NCBI GenBank assembly: GCA_045595165.1 | Contig: JAZNZY010000036.1 | Coordinates: 1-49,274 of the forward strand | Reading direction: 5' to 3' | DNA: 49,274 bases | From: SFLA01 sp045595165 | GTDB taxonomy: Bacteria; Bacillota; Clostridia; Oscillospirales; CAG-382 | Shown here: piece after piece, positions 1 through 8,222 of the stretch | How positions within the stretch are numbered: position 1 is the first letter of the stretch | Layout: each line of letters opens with the position of its first letter | Notes under the pieces: generated by a model | Databases searched by the model: none | What the model was told of the DNA's origin: nothing | Seen by the model: only the letters and a program-made list of their open reading frames with translations | Translations under genes and position numbers: made by a program

Positions 1-3
1 GAG

Positions 4-35
4 AAACCCATCCAAAAAGGATGGGTTTTCTTTTT
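4..35 (+). terminator. Rho-independent terminator of a gene left of the window
   Basis: A perfect 10-bp stem (4-13 with 19-28) with an AAAAA loop is followed by TTTTCTTTTT. It probably ends a plus-strand gene lying before the window. Confidence 0.75.
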
Positions 36-60
36 GTTCGTAGAAGTAGAATTTTAATAT

Positions 61-240
61 ATTACCTTCGGGTTATGAGCCCGAAGGGCGAATAACTCGG
101 AGGTAGCGAGCAAAGAGAGCGGCCGAGCGGTAGTGAATGACAGTCCGGCGGACTGTCAGAGCCGCGAGGTGACCGAAGTCAAATTCTCCGCAGAGAATTT
201 GGCAAGACCGTAGGTTCAAATCCGGTCGGATTGAAGATAT
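61..240. repeat. Cluster of short palindromes with a tRNA-like T-arm motif
   Basis: Four hairpins lie close together: 65-87 (8-bp stem), 138-158 (9-bp stem, GGC loop), 181-200 (8-bp stem) and 206-227 (5-bp stem). The last encloses GGTTCAAATCC at 213-223, which matches a tRNA T-loop, and GGCCGAGCGGTAGTG at 121-135 resembles a class II tRNA D-arm. No matching acceptor stem can be paired around them, so this is not a functional tRNA as it stands. It may be a tRNA-derived relic or a palindromic intergenic element. No convincing reading frame is present. Confidence 0.45.
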
Positions 241-256
241 TAGATCAAAAATAATA

Positions 257-388
257 ATTAAAAAAATGCGTATCGCTACGCATCTTTTTACTCGCCAAAC
301 CAAGCCAACAAGAACAAGAAAAAATGAGAAACGAACCACTGCGAACGCTCTCACGCGTGTAATCTAACGCATGTTTGTGTTTTGTCAA
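257..388 (-). ncRNA. Possible small RNA cassette, left copy
   Basis: On the minus strand a TTGACA box (383-388) sits 16 bp from TAGATT (361-366). Transcription from about 354 would meet a 7-bp hairpin (266-272 with 277-283, ATGCGTA arms) followed by a run of seven T. The predicted product is about 95 nt. A similar arrangement lies at 2940-3054, on the other side of the LRR gene. A weak open frame crosses it but has no ribosome binding site that I trust. This is prediction from sequence only. Confidence 0.3.
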
Positions 389-416
389 GTTTTTACAGTC
401 AAGGGCTTATAAAACA

Positions 417-446
417 ACAGCGCTCCTTTTGGGGCGCTGTTTTTTC
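417..446 (+). terminator. Rho-independent terminator-like hairpin
   Basis: ACAGCGCTCC (417-426) pairs with GGGGCGCTGT (431-440) through a TTTT loop (one G-T pair) and is followed by a T-run. It lies upstream of the promoter of the LRR lipoprotein. No gene feeding it is recognised in the window. Confidence 0.6.
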
Positions 447-465
447 ATAAAATGTTCATAATTAC

Positions 466-494
466 TTGAAATTTGTAAAATATTGGAATATAAT
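466..494 (+). promoter_or_regulatory. Sigma-A promoter of the LRR lipoprotein gene
   Basis: TTGAAA (466-471), 17-bp spacer, TATAAT (489-494). A ribosome binding site AAAGGAG follows at about 512-518, ahead of the ATG at 530. Confidence 0.75.
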
Positions 495-529
495 ATCACT
501 ATATATAAACCAAAGGAGAAAGTGCGAAA

Positions 530-2824
530 ATGAAGAACGATAAATTATTCATTATCATCGCAGTGTGTTTGGTAGTGGTTGTGCTTTTACTCTGCGGATG
601 CGGAGAACAGAGCGACGATGGCAGTACTGAAGTTTCGATTAACACCGAAGTTTCAGAAACAGTAAGCAGCACAGATGCATCAACCGTGAATGTTTCAGAA
701 GAAGTTTCTGAGGATATTTCCGAATCTGAGGAAAGCATTCCTGTTGAGCACACTCATGAATATGCAGATGCTTGGTCCAGTAATGAAACTGACCACTGGA
801 AAGAATGTAACTGCGGCGATAAAACTGATACAGAGAGTCATGCTTTTGGAGAGTGGACTACCACCAAAGAAGCTACCGAGACTGAAGCAGGAACCAAGAA
901 GCGCACTTGCTCCGTTTGCGATTATGAAGAAGCAGGGATTGTTCCCGTCCCTTCACATACGCACACGTTTTGCGATTGGAAGTCCAACGGCACTTCACAT
1001 TGGAAAGAATGCGAATGCGACGAAAAATCTGCACAGTCTTCCCATACTTATGGCAATTGGGTCGTAACAAAAGAAGCGACTTGTGCTACTACCGGCACAA
1101 AGAAGCATATTTGTACTGCTTGCAACTATAGCGAAACTGTTACTATTCCTAAAACAAATCACAACTATATTTCCGTTGTTACTCCGCCTACAAATACACA
1201 AAAGGGCTATACTACTCACACTTGCAGCAAGTGCGGTAATGTTTATGTGGATTCGTACACAGACCCCGTATCTTCTTATGCAGAAGGTCTGGAATACGCT
1301 GTTAACGAAGACGGCGTAACCTGTACGATTACCGGCATCGGAACTTGTAAAGACACCGTTTTATACATCCCTCCTGAGATTGATGGGTATAGGGTTACAA
1401 CTATTGGAGATGAAGCGTTTAACTATTGCTTCCATTTTCCCCAGCACGTCATAATAATTATTCCCGATAGCGTTACAGAAATTGGAAATTCAGCGTTTTC
1501 AGGCTGCAGCGGTATATCCAGTATGACCATCCCCGACAGCGTAACGAAGATTGGAACTTGGGCGTTCAGTGGTTGCAACTTTGCCAGTATCACTATCCCC
1601 GATAGCGTGACGGAGATTGGAGCGAATGCGTTTACATTCTGCATCAGTCTTACCAGTGTCATCATTCCCGACAGTGTGACAGAGATTAGCGATGATGTGT
1701 TCGTAGATTGCACTGCTCTTACCAACGTAACTATCCCTGGCAGCGTTACAGCTATTGGAATGTGTGCGTTCAAAGGTTGCGGAAACCTTACCAATGTAAT
1801 TATCCCTGATAGTGTGACTACGATAGGCGGGGGTGCATTCGAACACTGCAACAGTCTTACTAGCATAACCATTCCCGATAGCGTTACAGAGATCGGAAGT
1901 GGTGCATTTGGATGTTGCCGACGTCTCACCAGCGTAATTATCCCTAGTAGCGTGACGAAGATTGGAATTGATGCGTTCGGAGATTGCACCAATCTTACCA
2001 AAATTTACTATCAGGGCGGCATAAAAGACTGGCTTTCAATTTCGTTTGGTTCAGAGGGTTCAAATCCTTGCTGTAACGGTGCTGATTTATATTTCGATAA
2101 TAAATTAGTAACCAAAATCACCATTCCTGACAGTTTGACCTCAATTAATTCCTTTGCGTTCTACGGTTGTAGAAGTCTAACTAGCGTAACTATCCCTGAT
2201 AGCGTGTCTTCGATTGGCGCATATGTGTTCTATGGTTGCACTAAGCTGGAATGCAATTCTTATGATAACGGTTACTATATTGGCAAAGGTAATAATCCTT
2301 ATTTTGTTTTAATAAAAGCAAAAAACACATCCATAACAAGTTGTACAATTCATCCGGACACTAAATTAATTCACGATAAAGCATTCTACGGATGTAGCAG
2401 CCTCACCAGCGTAACTATCCCTGGCAGCGTTACAGCTATTGGAATGCGTGCGTTCAAAGGTTGCGGAAACCTTACCAATGTAATTATCCCTGATAGTGTG
2501 ACTACGATAGGCAGGGGTGCATTCGAAGACTGCGAAAGTCTCACCAATATAACTATACCTGACGGCGTTACAACGATTGAATGGAACGTGTTTAGAAATT
2601 GTACCAATCTTATTAGCGTAACTATTCCTGATAGTGTGACGCTGATTTACAGATATGCGTTCTATGGTTGCGATAGACTCACCAGTGTAATTTTTGAAGA
2701 CCCTAAAGGTTGGTATGCTTCTGATGATTATGACACATTAATGATGGTCGATTTCCCCGACTCTGCTACTGCAGCATCTTATCTTAATCTATATAGCTTT
2801 TATTATTGGCATAAAGAATATTAA
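530..2824 (+). CDS. BspA-like leucine-rich-repeat lipoprotein with Cys-rich modules
   Basis: 764 aa, predicted surface lipoprotein. Residues 1-24 form a signal peptide with lipobox LCGC (Cys24), followed by a Ser/Glu-rich linker (about 25-72). Residues 75-245 hold repeated Cys/His/Trp modules with paired CxxC motifs (CSVCDYE, CTACNYS, CSKCGNVY). Residues about 265-760 are LRR_5/BspA-type repeats built on IPDSVTxIGxxAFxGCxxLTSVxI. Known BspA-like proteins are cell-surface proteins linked to adhesion; a ligand cannot be read from sequence. The gene is monocistronic between its own promoter and the terminator at 2891. Two 123-bp segments are almost identical at DNA level, so repeat number may vary. 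A related Cys module occurs in the pilin-like protein at 43693-44631. Family assignment is secure; role is open. Confidence 0.88.
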   Translation: MKNDKLFIIIAVCLVVVVLLLCGCGEQSDDGSTEVSINTEVSETVSSTDASTVNVSEEVSEDISESEESIPVEHTHEYADAWSSNETDHWKECNCGDKTDTESHAFGEWTTTKEATETEAGTKKRTCSVCDYEEAGIVPVPSHTHTFCDWKSNGTSHWKECECDEKSAQSSHTYGNWVVTKEATCATTGTKKHICTACNYSETVTIPKTNHNYISVVTPPTNTQKGYTTHTCSKCGNVYVDSYTDPVSSYAEGLEYAVNEDGVTCTITGIGTCKDTVLYIPPEIDGYRVTTIGDEAFNYCFHFPQHVIIIIPDSVTEIGNSAFSGCSGISSMTIPDSVTKIGTWAFSGCNFASITIPDSVTEIGANAFTFCISLTSVIIPDSVTEISDDVFVDCTALTNVTIPGSVTAIGMCAFKGCGNLTNVIIPDSVTTIGGGAFEHCNSLTSITIPDSVTEIGSGAFGCCRRLTSVIIPSSVTKIGIDAFGDCTNLTKIYYQGGIKDWLSISFGSEGSNPCCNGADLYFDNKLVTKITIPDSLTSINSFAFYGCRSLTSVTIPDSVSSIGAYVFYGCTKLECNSYDNGYYIGKGNNPYFVLIKAKNTSITSCTIHPDTKLIHDKAFYGCSSLTSVTIPGSVTAIGMRAFKGCGNLTNVIIPDSVTTIGRGAFEDCESLTNITIPDGVTTIEWNVFRNCTNLISVTIPDSVTLIYRYAFYGCDRLTSVIFEDPKGWYASDDYDTLMMVDFPDSATAASYLNLYSFYYWHKEY
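1727..1849 (+). repeat. Intragenic near-identical LRR repeat, copy 1
   Basis: This 123-bp segment inside the LRR gene differs from 2411-2533 at about three positions. Most other LRR units in the gene have diverged far more at nucleotide level. Confidence 0.85.
2411..2533 (+). repeat. Intragenic near-identical LRR repeat, copy 2
   Basis: Second copy, in the same frame and 684 bp (228 codons) downstream of copy 1. Recombination between the copies would remove or add exactly 228 residues without a frameshift. Confidence 0.85.
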
Positions 2825-2890
2825 CTCCAACGCTTAAATTATCCCTTCGAAATACAATTTACTTTCACAACAAAAACATATTAAACACAA

Positions 2891-2926
2891 AGAGCGCTTA
2901 CCATAATGATAGGCGCTCTGTTTTTC
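2891..2926 (+). terminator. Terminator of the LRR lipoprotein gene
   Basis: AGAGCGC (2891-2897) pairs with GCGCTCT (2913-2919), followed by GTTTTTCT. It lies 66 bp after the stop codon. Confidence 0.7.
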
Positions 2927-2939
2927 TGTATACACAAAA

Positions 2940-3054
2940 GCAAAAAGATGCGTATTTCTACGCACCTTTGCTAAAAGGAGAATAGTATAAAAACAACCGC
3001 AAATTGAAATATACTATCCTCGTTTAAACTACCACAATTTACATATTTTGTCAA
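2940..3054 (-). ncRNA. Possible small RNA cassette, right copy
   Basis: On the minus strand TTGACA (3049-3054) is 17 bp from TAGTTT (3026-3031). Downstream come an 8-bp palindrome (2982-2989 with 3010-3017) and a terminator-like hairpin (2949-2954 with 2959-2964, TGCGTA arms) ending in T5. The predicted RNA is about 75 nt. Hairpin arms and the 11-mer TTTTGTCAAGT match those of the cassette at 257-388. The rest of the 464-bp gap (2825-3288) shows only the terminator at 2891 and the promoter at 3215. Confidence 0.3.
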
Positions 3055-3214
3055 GTAGTTATACTCTCTTCGTATAATCCAATGCAACGGTTAAAGATAA
3101 TCTTTTCCCATAGGAACAAATATTGCGCTTTGATTGTTAAAGTCGATTCCGTGGCAGAGCGTTTTTTTGCTTTTCATGTTTGCCATACGCTATACCCTCA
3201 AAGGCAGTAAACTG

Positions 3215-3243
3215 TTGATTTGTTTGCACAAGTGTGCTATAAT
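3215..3243 (+). promoter_or_regulatory. Promoter of the RNA methyltransferase gene
   Basis: TTGATT (3215-3220), 17-bp spacer, TATAAT (3238-3243). Transcription would start about 40 bp before the ATG at 3289. Confidence 0.7.
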
Positions 3244-3288
3244 TTTAAATAGAAATCAACTCCCATATCCAACACATCGGAGAACGAT

Positions 3289-4098
3289 ATGAGCAATATT
3301 ATTGAAATAACCGATTTTTCGGATTCCCGTCTGGACGTATACGCGCGGTTGACCGAAGCTCAGCTTATGAACAAAGAATTTCCCGAAAAGGGAATGTTCA
3401 TAGCGGAAAGCCCCAAGGTTATAAGCCGTGCTCTTGACGCAGGCTACGAGCCGATATCCGTTCTTATGGAAACGCGGCATATTGACGGGGAAGGAAAGCC
3501 CATGCTTGAACGGATAAACGGTGTTCCCGTCTTTTGCGCGCCCTTTGACGTACTTACGCTTCTTACGGGTTTTAAGCTTACGCGGGGTATGCTGTGCGCA
3601 ATGCGCAGAAAGCCTTTGCCGAGTGTAAAAGATATTTGCGAAAACAAAAGCAGAATAGTTATATTAGATAAGGTTATGAATCCTGCCAACGTGGGTGCCA
3701 TAATACGCTCTGCCGCCGCCTTGGGAATGGATGCGGTACTGCTTACCCCCGGTTGCTCCGACCCTTTGTACAGACGCGCCGCAAGAGTGAGTATGGGCAC
3801 AGTTTTCCAGATCGAATGGACCTTTATGCCCGATGACAGTTTGGAAGAAATTAAATCCCTGGGCTTTAAGACTGCTGCGATGGCGCTTAAGGATGATTCG
3901 GTTTCCGTTGATGACCTCGGGCTTTTGAAGGAAGAAAAGCTTGCGGTAATTATGGGAACGGAGGGGGACGGGCTTTCCGACCAAACCATAAGAAGTTGCG
4001 ATTACACCGTAAAAATCCCTATGCACAACGGAGTGGATTCCCTTAACGTTGCCGCCGCATCCGCCGTGGCTTTTTACAGTTTAGGTAACAGACGGTAA
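3289..4098 (+). CDS. SpoU/TrmH-family RNA 2'-O-methyltransferase
   Basis: 269 aa, the usual length for this SPOUT family. It is predicted to transfer a methyl group from S-adenosylmethionine to a ribose 2'-hydroxyl of tRNA or 23S rRNA in the cytoplasm. Residues 1-110 are an L30e-like substrate-binding part. The C-terminal half carries the three SPOUT motifs: NPANVGAIIRSAAALG (catalytic Asn/Arg), IMGTEGDGL, and IPMHNGVDSLNVAAASAVAFY, which form the trefoil-knot cofactor site. CGGAG lies 7 nt before the ATG. The target nucleotide cannot be read from sequence, so RlmB, TrmH and TsnR-like roles all remain possible. Confidence 0.87.
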   Translation: MSNIIEITDFSDSRLDVYARLTEAQLMNKEFPEKGMFIAESPKVISRALDAGYEPISVLMETRHIDGEGKPMLERINGVPVFCAPFDVLTLLTGFKLTRGMLCAMRRKPLPSVKDICENKSRIVILDKVMNPANVGAIIRSAAALGMDAVLLTPGCSDPLYRRAARVSMGTVFQIEWTFMPDDSLEEIKSLGFKTAAMALKDDSVSVDDLGLLKEEKLAVIMGTEGDGLSDQTIRSCDYTVKIPMHNGVDSLNVAAASAVAFYSLGNRR

Positions 4099-4156
4099 TG
4101 AATACCTTATTGTATATTGAATTAAACTATAAAAAATAAACTGTGCGAGGTTTGTT

Positions 4157-5101
4157 ATGAAAAGACAAGGAGCATTTATTGACTGCGAAAAAGGATTTAT
4201 AAGAGGCGGGCTTCATACCCACACCACCCGTTCCGACGGAGTTGGATCTCCGGAGGACGTTATGAAGTTTGCAAGCGAGCATGGATACGATTTTATTGCT
4301 TTGACCGACCATCAGATTTATAATTATGTCAACTATGCTCCCGAAACCGGCATTCTGGTGGTTCCCGGAATGGAGCACAGCAATATTTTGGAATACGGAC
4401 ACGGATTCCGTTGCTTTCATACCGTTTGTATCGGTCCCTCGAAGGAGGACGGCAACGGATTTGATAACGATGAGCAGGTTCCCGGCACCAACTTCCCCAA
4501 TTCGGATACATATCAGCCTTGGCTGGATGCTGCTCACGAAAAAAAGAATCTTACCATTCTTTGCCACCCCCAGTGGAGCAACACCAGCGCCAAATATTTT
4601 GAAACCCAGAAGGGCAATTTTGCTATGGAAATATGGAACAGCGGCTGTGCCTTGGCAGAGGATTGCGATGCGGACGCGGCTTATTGGGACGAGCTTTTGG
4701 GGCAGGGAAAAGTGATATACGGTGTCGCTACCGATGATTCCCACGTTTTCGACCATCTTTGCAAAGGCTGGGTAATGGTAAAGGCAAACAAGGATCTTAA
4801 CGAAATCCTTTCGGCTTTGGAAAAGGGCGAATTTTATTCCTCCTGCGGTCCCGAGATATATGATTTTTACGTTGAGGATGATAAAGTGATAATCGATTGC
4901 TCGCCCGTTGCCAGAGCACGTCTTCACAGCGATATGCATCCTAACCAGGTGCGAGTGGACGAAAACGGAAATATCACTCACGCAGAGTTCACGTTGAATC
5001 ATTGGGCAGGCCCTTACGATTACGTGCGTGCAAGCATTATCGATAAGGATGGCAAGCAAGCGTGGACTAATCCCATATTCCTCGATGGCAGAGAAGGCTA
5101 A
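4157..5101 (+). CDS. PHP-domain metal-dependent phosphoesterase
   Basis: 314 aa, cytoplasmic. The N-terminus has the PHP metal-binding pattern: HTH at residues 20-22 with Asp27, TDHQ near 53, GMEH near 74, CHPQW near 136 and DDSH near 194. PHP proteins use two or three metal ions to hydrolyse phosphoesters; family members include histidinol phosphatase and the YciV/RnaseAM nucleases. No extra domain is obvious. It follows the methyltransferase by 58 bp in the same direction and may be co-transcribed. GCGAGG precedes the ATG. The substrate is unknown. Confidence 0.8.
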   Translation: MKRQGAFIDCEKGFIRGGLHTHTTRSDGVGSPEDVMKFASEHGYDFIALTDHQIYNYVNYAPETGILVVPGMEHSNILEYGHGFRCFHTVCIGPSKEDGNGFDNDEQVPGTNFPNSDTYQPWLDAAHEKKNLTILCHPQWSNTSAKYFETQKGNFAMEIWNSGCALAEDCDADAAYWDELLGQGKVIYGVATDDSHVFDHLCKGWVMVKANKDLNEILSALEKGEFYSSCGPEIYDFYVEDDKVIIDCSPVARARLHSDMHPNQVRVDENGNITHAEFTLNHWAGPYDYVRASIIDKDGKQAWTNPIFLDGREG

Positions 5102-5107
5102 AAAATA

Positions 5108-5131
5108 AAAACCATCCGATAGGATGGTTTT
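5108..5131 (+). terminator. Short terminator-like hairpin after the PHP gene
   Basis: AAAACCATCC pairs with GGATGGTTTT around a GATA loop, a perfect 10-bp stem. The T-run is short, so termination may be partial. Confidence 0.5.
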
Positions 5132-5132
5132 G

Positions 5133-5141
5133 TGGTATAAT
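5133..5141 (+). promoter_or_regulatory. Extended -10 promoter for the acetyltransferase operon
   Basis: TGGTATAAT matches an extended -10 element (TGnTATAAT). No good -35 box is seen 17 bp upstream, where the terminator hairpin lies. Confidence 0.45.
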
Positions 5142-5189
5142 CTTAAAAAATGGGGGCCAAACATTTATAAAAAGAAAAAGGTGAAAGAT

Positions 5190-5723
5190 ATGTCTTTCGT
5201 TAAAAGACTGGGAAACCGTTTGTCGGAATTTACGGTAGAATCGGTAACCAAAGAAAATGTACGAATATATGAAAACGTGTTTTGTTCAAATACGGAATAT
5301 TATTTTATAACCGACGGACGTCCCGCCGTAAAGCAGGACTGTATAGATACCGTGGAGTACACCGAGGAATTTACAGAGGGCACACCTCATTGCATTGGTT
5401 TTTTGCGCGGTGATAAAGCTGTTGCTTTTTTATCGCTGTTTGAAGGGTATCCCGAAGAAGACACTCTATATATCGGACTTTTTTTGGTAGACAAGAGCGT
5501 TCAGCGCAGTTCTGTCGGCACTGTAATTATGCAAGCTGTTATCGCCGAAGGCTTTTCTTCCGGCTGTAATGCAGTAAAATTATCCGTTCAGGATAACAAC
5601 CAGAGTGGTTACCCTTTCTGGCAAAAGCTGGGATTTAAAGCTTTAGGCGAAACCAAGTGTGAAGGCTTTTACAATATTTCGATGGAACTGAAACAAATGA
5701 AAAGCGGTATGGCATATGAATAA
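5190..5723 (+). CDS. GNAT-family N-acetyltransferase
   Basis: 177 aa. The start is placed at ATG 5190 because AAAGGTG lies 7 nt upstream; a longer in-frame extension to 5124 would overlap the -10 element and has no ribosome binding site. The core GNAT fold is visible as YIGLFLVDKSVQRSSVGTVIM (beta4 and acetyl-CoA pyrophosphate loop, a divergent QRxxxG) followed by VKLSVQDNNQSGYPFWQKLGF (beta5 and helix 4, with the usual Asn and FW-KLGF signature). The enzyme would acetylate a small-molecule amine or protein; the substrate is unknown. Its stop overlaps the GH32 start by 8 bp, so the two are probably translationally coupled. Confidence 0.8.
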   Translation: MSFVKRLGNRLSEFTVESVTKENVRIYENVFCSNTEYYFITDGRPAVKQDCIDTVEYTEEFTEGTPHCIGFLRGDKAVAFLSLFEGYPEEDTLYIGLFLVDKSVQRSSVGTVIMQAVIAEGFSSGCNAVKLSVQDNNQSGYPFWQKLGFKALGETKCEGFYNISMELKQMKSGMAYE

Positions 5724-6813
5724 AAACGATTACACAGAAAAGCTAAAATATCATTACAGACCTCAAAAAGGATGGATCAACGATCCCAACGGGCTTGTTT
5801 ATTTTAAAGGGTATTATCATATTTTTTATCAGCACGCACCGAATCACGAGATCCCTTGGGAACAGCCGATGCATTGGGGTCACGCCCGTACGAAGAATTT
5901 CTTGCATTGGGAAGAGTTACCCGTTGCGCTTACTCCGGGGGATAAATATGACGGCGGCGGATGCTGGTCGGGTACGGCGATCGTGAAGGATGAAAAGCTG
6001 TATTTGTTTTATGCGGCGATCACGGCGGTTTCCACTATAGCGGTGGCTGTTTCCGAGGACGGAATTCATTTTGAAAAATACGATGGTAATCCCGTTATAG
6101 ACGGTTACCCTTCAGATGGGGGACCTGATTTCCGCGATCCCGCCGTTTGCTGTATTGACGGAGAGTATTACTGCGTCGTGGCTTCTGGAAATCCCGCCGC
6201 AAAAGCGGCAAGACTGCTTTTGTATAAAAGTAACGATCTTTTTAACTGGGAATATAAAGGAATAATGTGCGAATGGGAAAACTGCAAATATGCCGAATGT
6301 CCTTCTTTTGTGCCCGCAGGAGATGGGAAGTTTTTGCTGTCGGCTTCAGTTTGTCCGCTGGATAGCCCTCATTATTTTTCTTTGATGTACGGTGTGTTTT
6401 TAAATGGTAAATTCCATATCGAACATATTGCGGAAATTGACAAGGGGCCAGATCAGTATGCGGGGCAAGTGTTCCGCGATCACCTGGGCAGAAATATCCT
6501 TATTACCTGGATACCCGGCTGGAAATACAAAGGCTTTGCCGAAAAAGATATAGGCTGTATGTCTGTTCCCAGAGAAATTAAGCTTGTTAACGGGAAAATC
6601 ACCGCTTTCCCTGTAGAAGAAGTACGTCACCTGCTTAAGGATACTGATCCGTCGGTAGTTCTTACGGATAAAGGCTTTGTTATACATCGCCAAGAAATGG
6701 AACCGGTAATTCACGAGGGGGATGTTTCCGATATTAAGAACCTGCGTGATAATTATATATTGGAAGTTTTCGTAAACGGCGGAGAAACGGTATATTCAGT
6801 TTTTGACGCATGA
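5716..6813 (+). CDS. GH32 beta-fructosidase (sucrose or fructan hydrolase), short form
   Basis: 365 aa. It is predicted to cleave terminal beta-fructosyl bonds of sucrose, sucrose-6-phosphate or fructo-oligosaccharides in the cytoplasm, since no signal peptide is seen. The three GH32 signatures are intact: WINDPNG (nucleophile Asp23), FRDPA (transition-state Asp141) and ECPS (acid/base Glu194). The five-blade propeller is complete, but the C-terminal beta-sandwich is cut down to about 60 residues ending at EVFVNGGETVYSVF. Typical ScrB/SacA enzymes have about 480-500 aa. The surviving end resembles the last strands of the normal domain, which suggests an internal deletion rather than a simple early stop. 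It is the second gene of a cluster with a GNAT protein; no sugar transporter is adjacent. Confidence 0.87.
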   Translation: MNKNDYTEKLKYHYRPQKGWINDPNGLVYFKGYYHIFYQHAPNHEIPWEQPMHWGHARTKNFLHWEELPVALTPGDKYDGGGCWSGTAIVKDEKLYLFYAAITAVSTIAVAVSEDGIHFEKYDGNPVIDGYPSDGGPDFRDPAVCCIDGEYYCVVASGNPAAKAARLLLYKSNDLFNWEYKGIMCEWENCKYAECPSFVPAGDGKFLLSASVCPLDSPHYFSLMYGVFLNGKFHIEHIAEIDKGPDQYAGQVFRDHLGRNILITWIPGWKYKGFAEKDIGCMSVPREIKLVNGKITAFPVEEVRHLLKDTDPSVVLTDKGFVIHRQEMEPVIHEGDVSDIKNLRDNYILEVFVNGGETVYSVFDA

Positions 6814-6836
6814 TTTATTGAAAAAAGGTATAATCA

Positions 6837-7136
6837 ATGAAAAACGATTTTATAAAAGAAAAAATCCGTCTCGAGTGGGTTGGTATGGTAAAATTCACGT
6901 TGATATTCGTGCCCATAGTTTTTGCTTTGTGCGCTGCGCTGTTCTTGTGGATTGCGGCTACTTATGATAAGGTAGAACCTGCCGCCCGCGTTTTGATGTA
7001 TATTTTGTCTGCAATATCCGGACTTGCCGCAATAGCGTATCCTTCGGGTGCTATGTACTCAATTAAAACGTATCCCAAGCACAAAAGATTAGCATACCTG
7101 TTTTTACAGAAATATGTTTTCAAGCATTTTAAGTAA
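6837..7136 (+). CDS. Small two-helix membrane protein of unknown function
   Basis: 99 aa, not recognised. There are two hydrophobic helices, at about residues 16-40 and 53-72, flanked by basic ends (MKNDFIKEKIRLEW at the start, KTYPKHKRLAY and KHFK near the end). Both termini are probably cytoplasmic. AAAAAAGG lies 8 nt before the ATG. It sits 23 bp after the GH32 gene and 14 bp before the YeiH-type gene, so it is likely part of that operon. Confidence 0.6.
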   Translation: MKNDFIKEKIRLEWVGMVKFTLIFVPIVFALCAALFLWIAATYDKVEPAARVLMYILSAISGLAAIAYPSGAMYSIKTYPKHKRLAYLFLQKYVFKHFK

Positions 7137-7150
7137 AAAGGAGTTATAAC

Positions 7151-8176
7151 ATGAATACAAAAGCGAAAAACAGTGGTTTATTCATACTGGGTGTTGCTAT
7201 ATGCTTTAGCTTGGCAGGACTATCTGTTTTTTTGGAAAATATAATTCCCGGAGGGCTCTTGGGCGCTTCTATCATCGCCTTGTTTCTGGGAACATTAATT
7301 AACAGTTTTTTCCACCCCGCTTGGATGAAGCCTGCGTTGAAATTCACATCCAAACGGATTTTGAAGGTGGCTATCATACTTCTGGGCGCATCTTTGTCCA
7401 TCAACACCATTATGTCCGTGGGCAAAATGACATTTTTCGTAATGCTTTTCACCTTTGCTATGTGCTTTGGTGGCGGGTATTTTATACGCAAAATTTTCGG
7501 CTTGAACTGGAAGCTCAGCAACCTTATTTCTGCGGGAACCGGTATATGCGGCGGATCTGCTATTGCGGCCATCTCTCCCGTAATTGATGCGGACGATAAG
7601 GATATCGCTTTTGCAATGTCCTCTACGTTTATATTCGATATGGTTATGGTTGCCTTGTATCCCATCATGGGTAAGCTTTTGGGAATGTCTGATATTGCCT
7701 ACGGCATCTGGGCGGGGACTTCGGTAAACGATACTGCCAGCGTTGTGGCTTCGGGATACGCTTTTTCCGAAATAGCGGGCGATTTTGCCACAATGGTAAA
7801 GCTTACACGTACCATTGCTATCATTCCCACTGTGCTCGTTTTTGCTTATATCGGTACTCGCATAAAGCAGAAGGAGATTAAAGCGGCAAATAAGGGACAG
7901 AAGGTTAATATTATTAAAATAATTCCTTGGTTCATCGGCGGATTTTTACTTTTGGCAGTACTTAACAGTGTCGGCTGTATTCCCGCACAAGCAGGGGAAA
8001 TTATTAAACAAGTGAGCAAGTTTTTAATGGTTACAGCCTTGGCGGCGATCGGACTGGGAACCAGCATAACCGATTTCAGGCGGGCAGGACTTGCGCCTAT
8101 GTTTTATGGAATTACAATTGATACGCTGGTTACACTCACAGCGCTGGGTGTTATCTGGTGTATGGGACTTATGTGA
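7151..8176 (+). CDS. YeiH/UPF0324-family membrane transporter
   Basis: 341 aa with about ten membrane helices. It matches the Cons_hypoth698 (PF03601) family through RILKVAIILLGASLS, ISAGTGICGGSAIAAISPV, WAGTSVNDTASVVASGYAFS and the end GLGTSITDFRR. Members are often annotated as putative sulfate or sulfonate exporters, but experimental support is thin. RBS AAAAGGAG precedes the ATG. It is the last gene before the terminator at 8185. No sulfur-metabolism gene lies next to it, so the substrate should be treated as unknown. Confidence 0.82.
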   Translation: MNTKAKNSGLFILGVAICFSLAGLSVFLENIIPGGLLGASIIALFLGTLINSFFHPAWMKPALKFTSKRILKVAIILLGASLSINTIMSVGKMTFFVMLFTFAMCFGGGYFIRKIFGLNWKLSNLISAGTGICGGSAIAAISPVIDADDKDIAFAMSSTFIFDMVMVALYPIMGKLLGMSDIAYGIWAGTSVNDTASVVASGYAFSEIAGDFATMVKLTRTIAIIPTVLVFAYIGTRIKQKEIKAANKGQKVNIIKIIPWFIGGFLLLAVLNSVGCIPAQAGEIIKQVSKFLMVTALAAIGLGTSITDFRRAGLAPMFYGITIDTLVTLTALGVIWCMGLM

Positions 8177-8184
8177 AAATACAA

Positions 8185-8215
8185 AAAATCCCGTTTTTAG
8201 GCGGGATTTTTATTT
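8185..8215 (+). terminator. Terminator of the 5190-8176 operon
   Basis: AAAATCCCG (8185-8193) pairs with CGGGATTTT (8202-8210), followed by TATTTTT. Confidence 0.8.
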
Positions 8216-8222
8216 TTCCGGA

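Noticed and set aside
119..234. A tRNA gene suggested by GGTTCAAATCC and a D-arm-like stretch
   Set aside because: No 7-bp acceptor stem, no anticodon arm in the right place and a poor T-stem.
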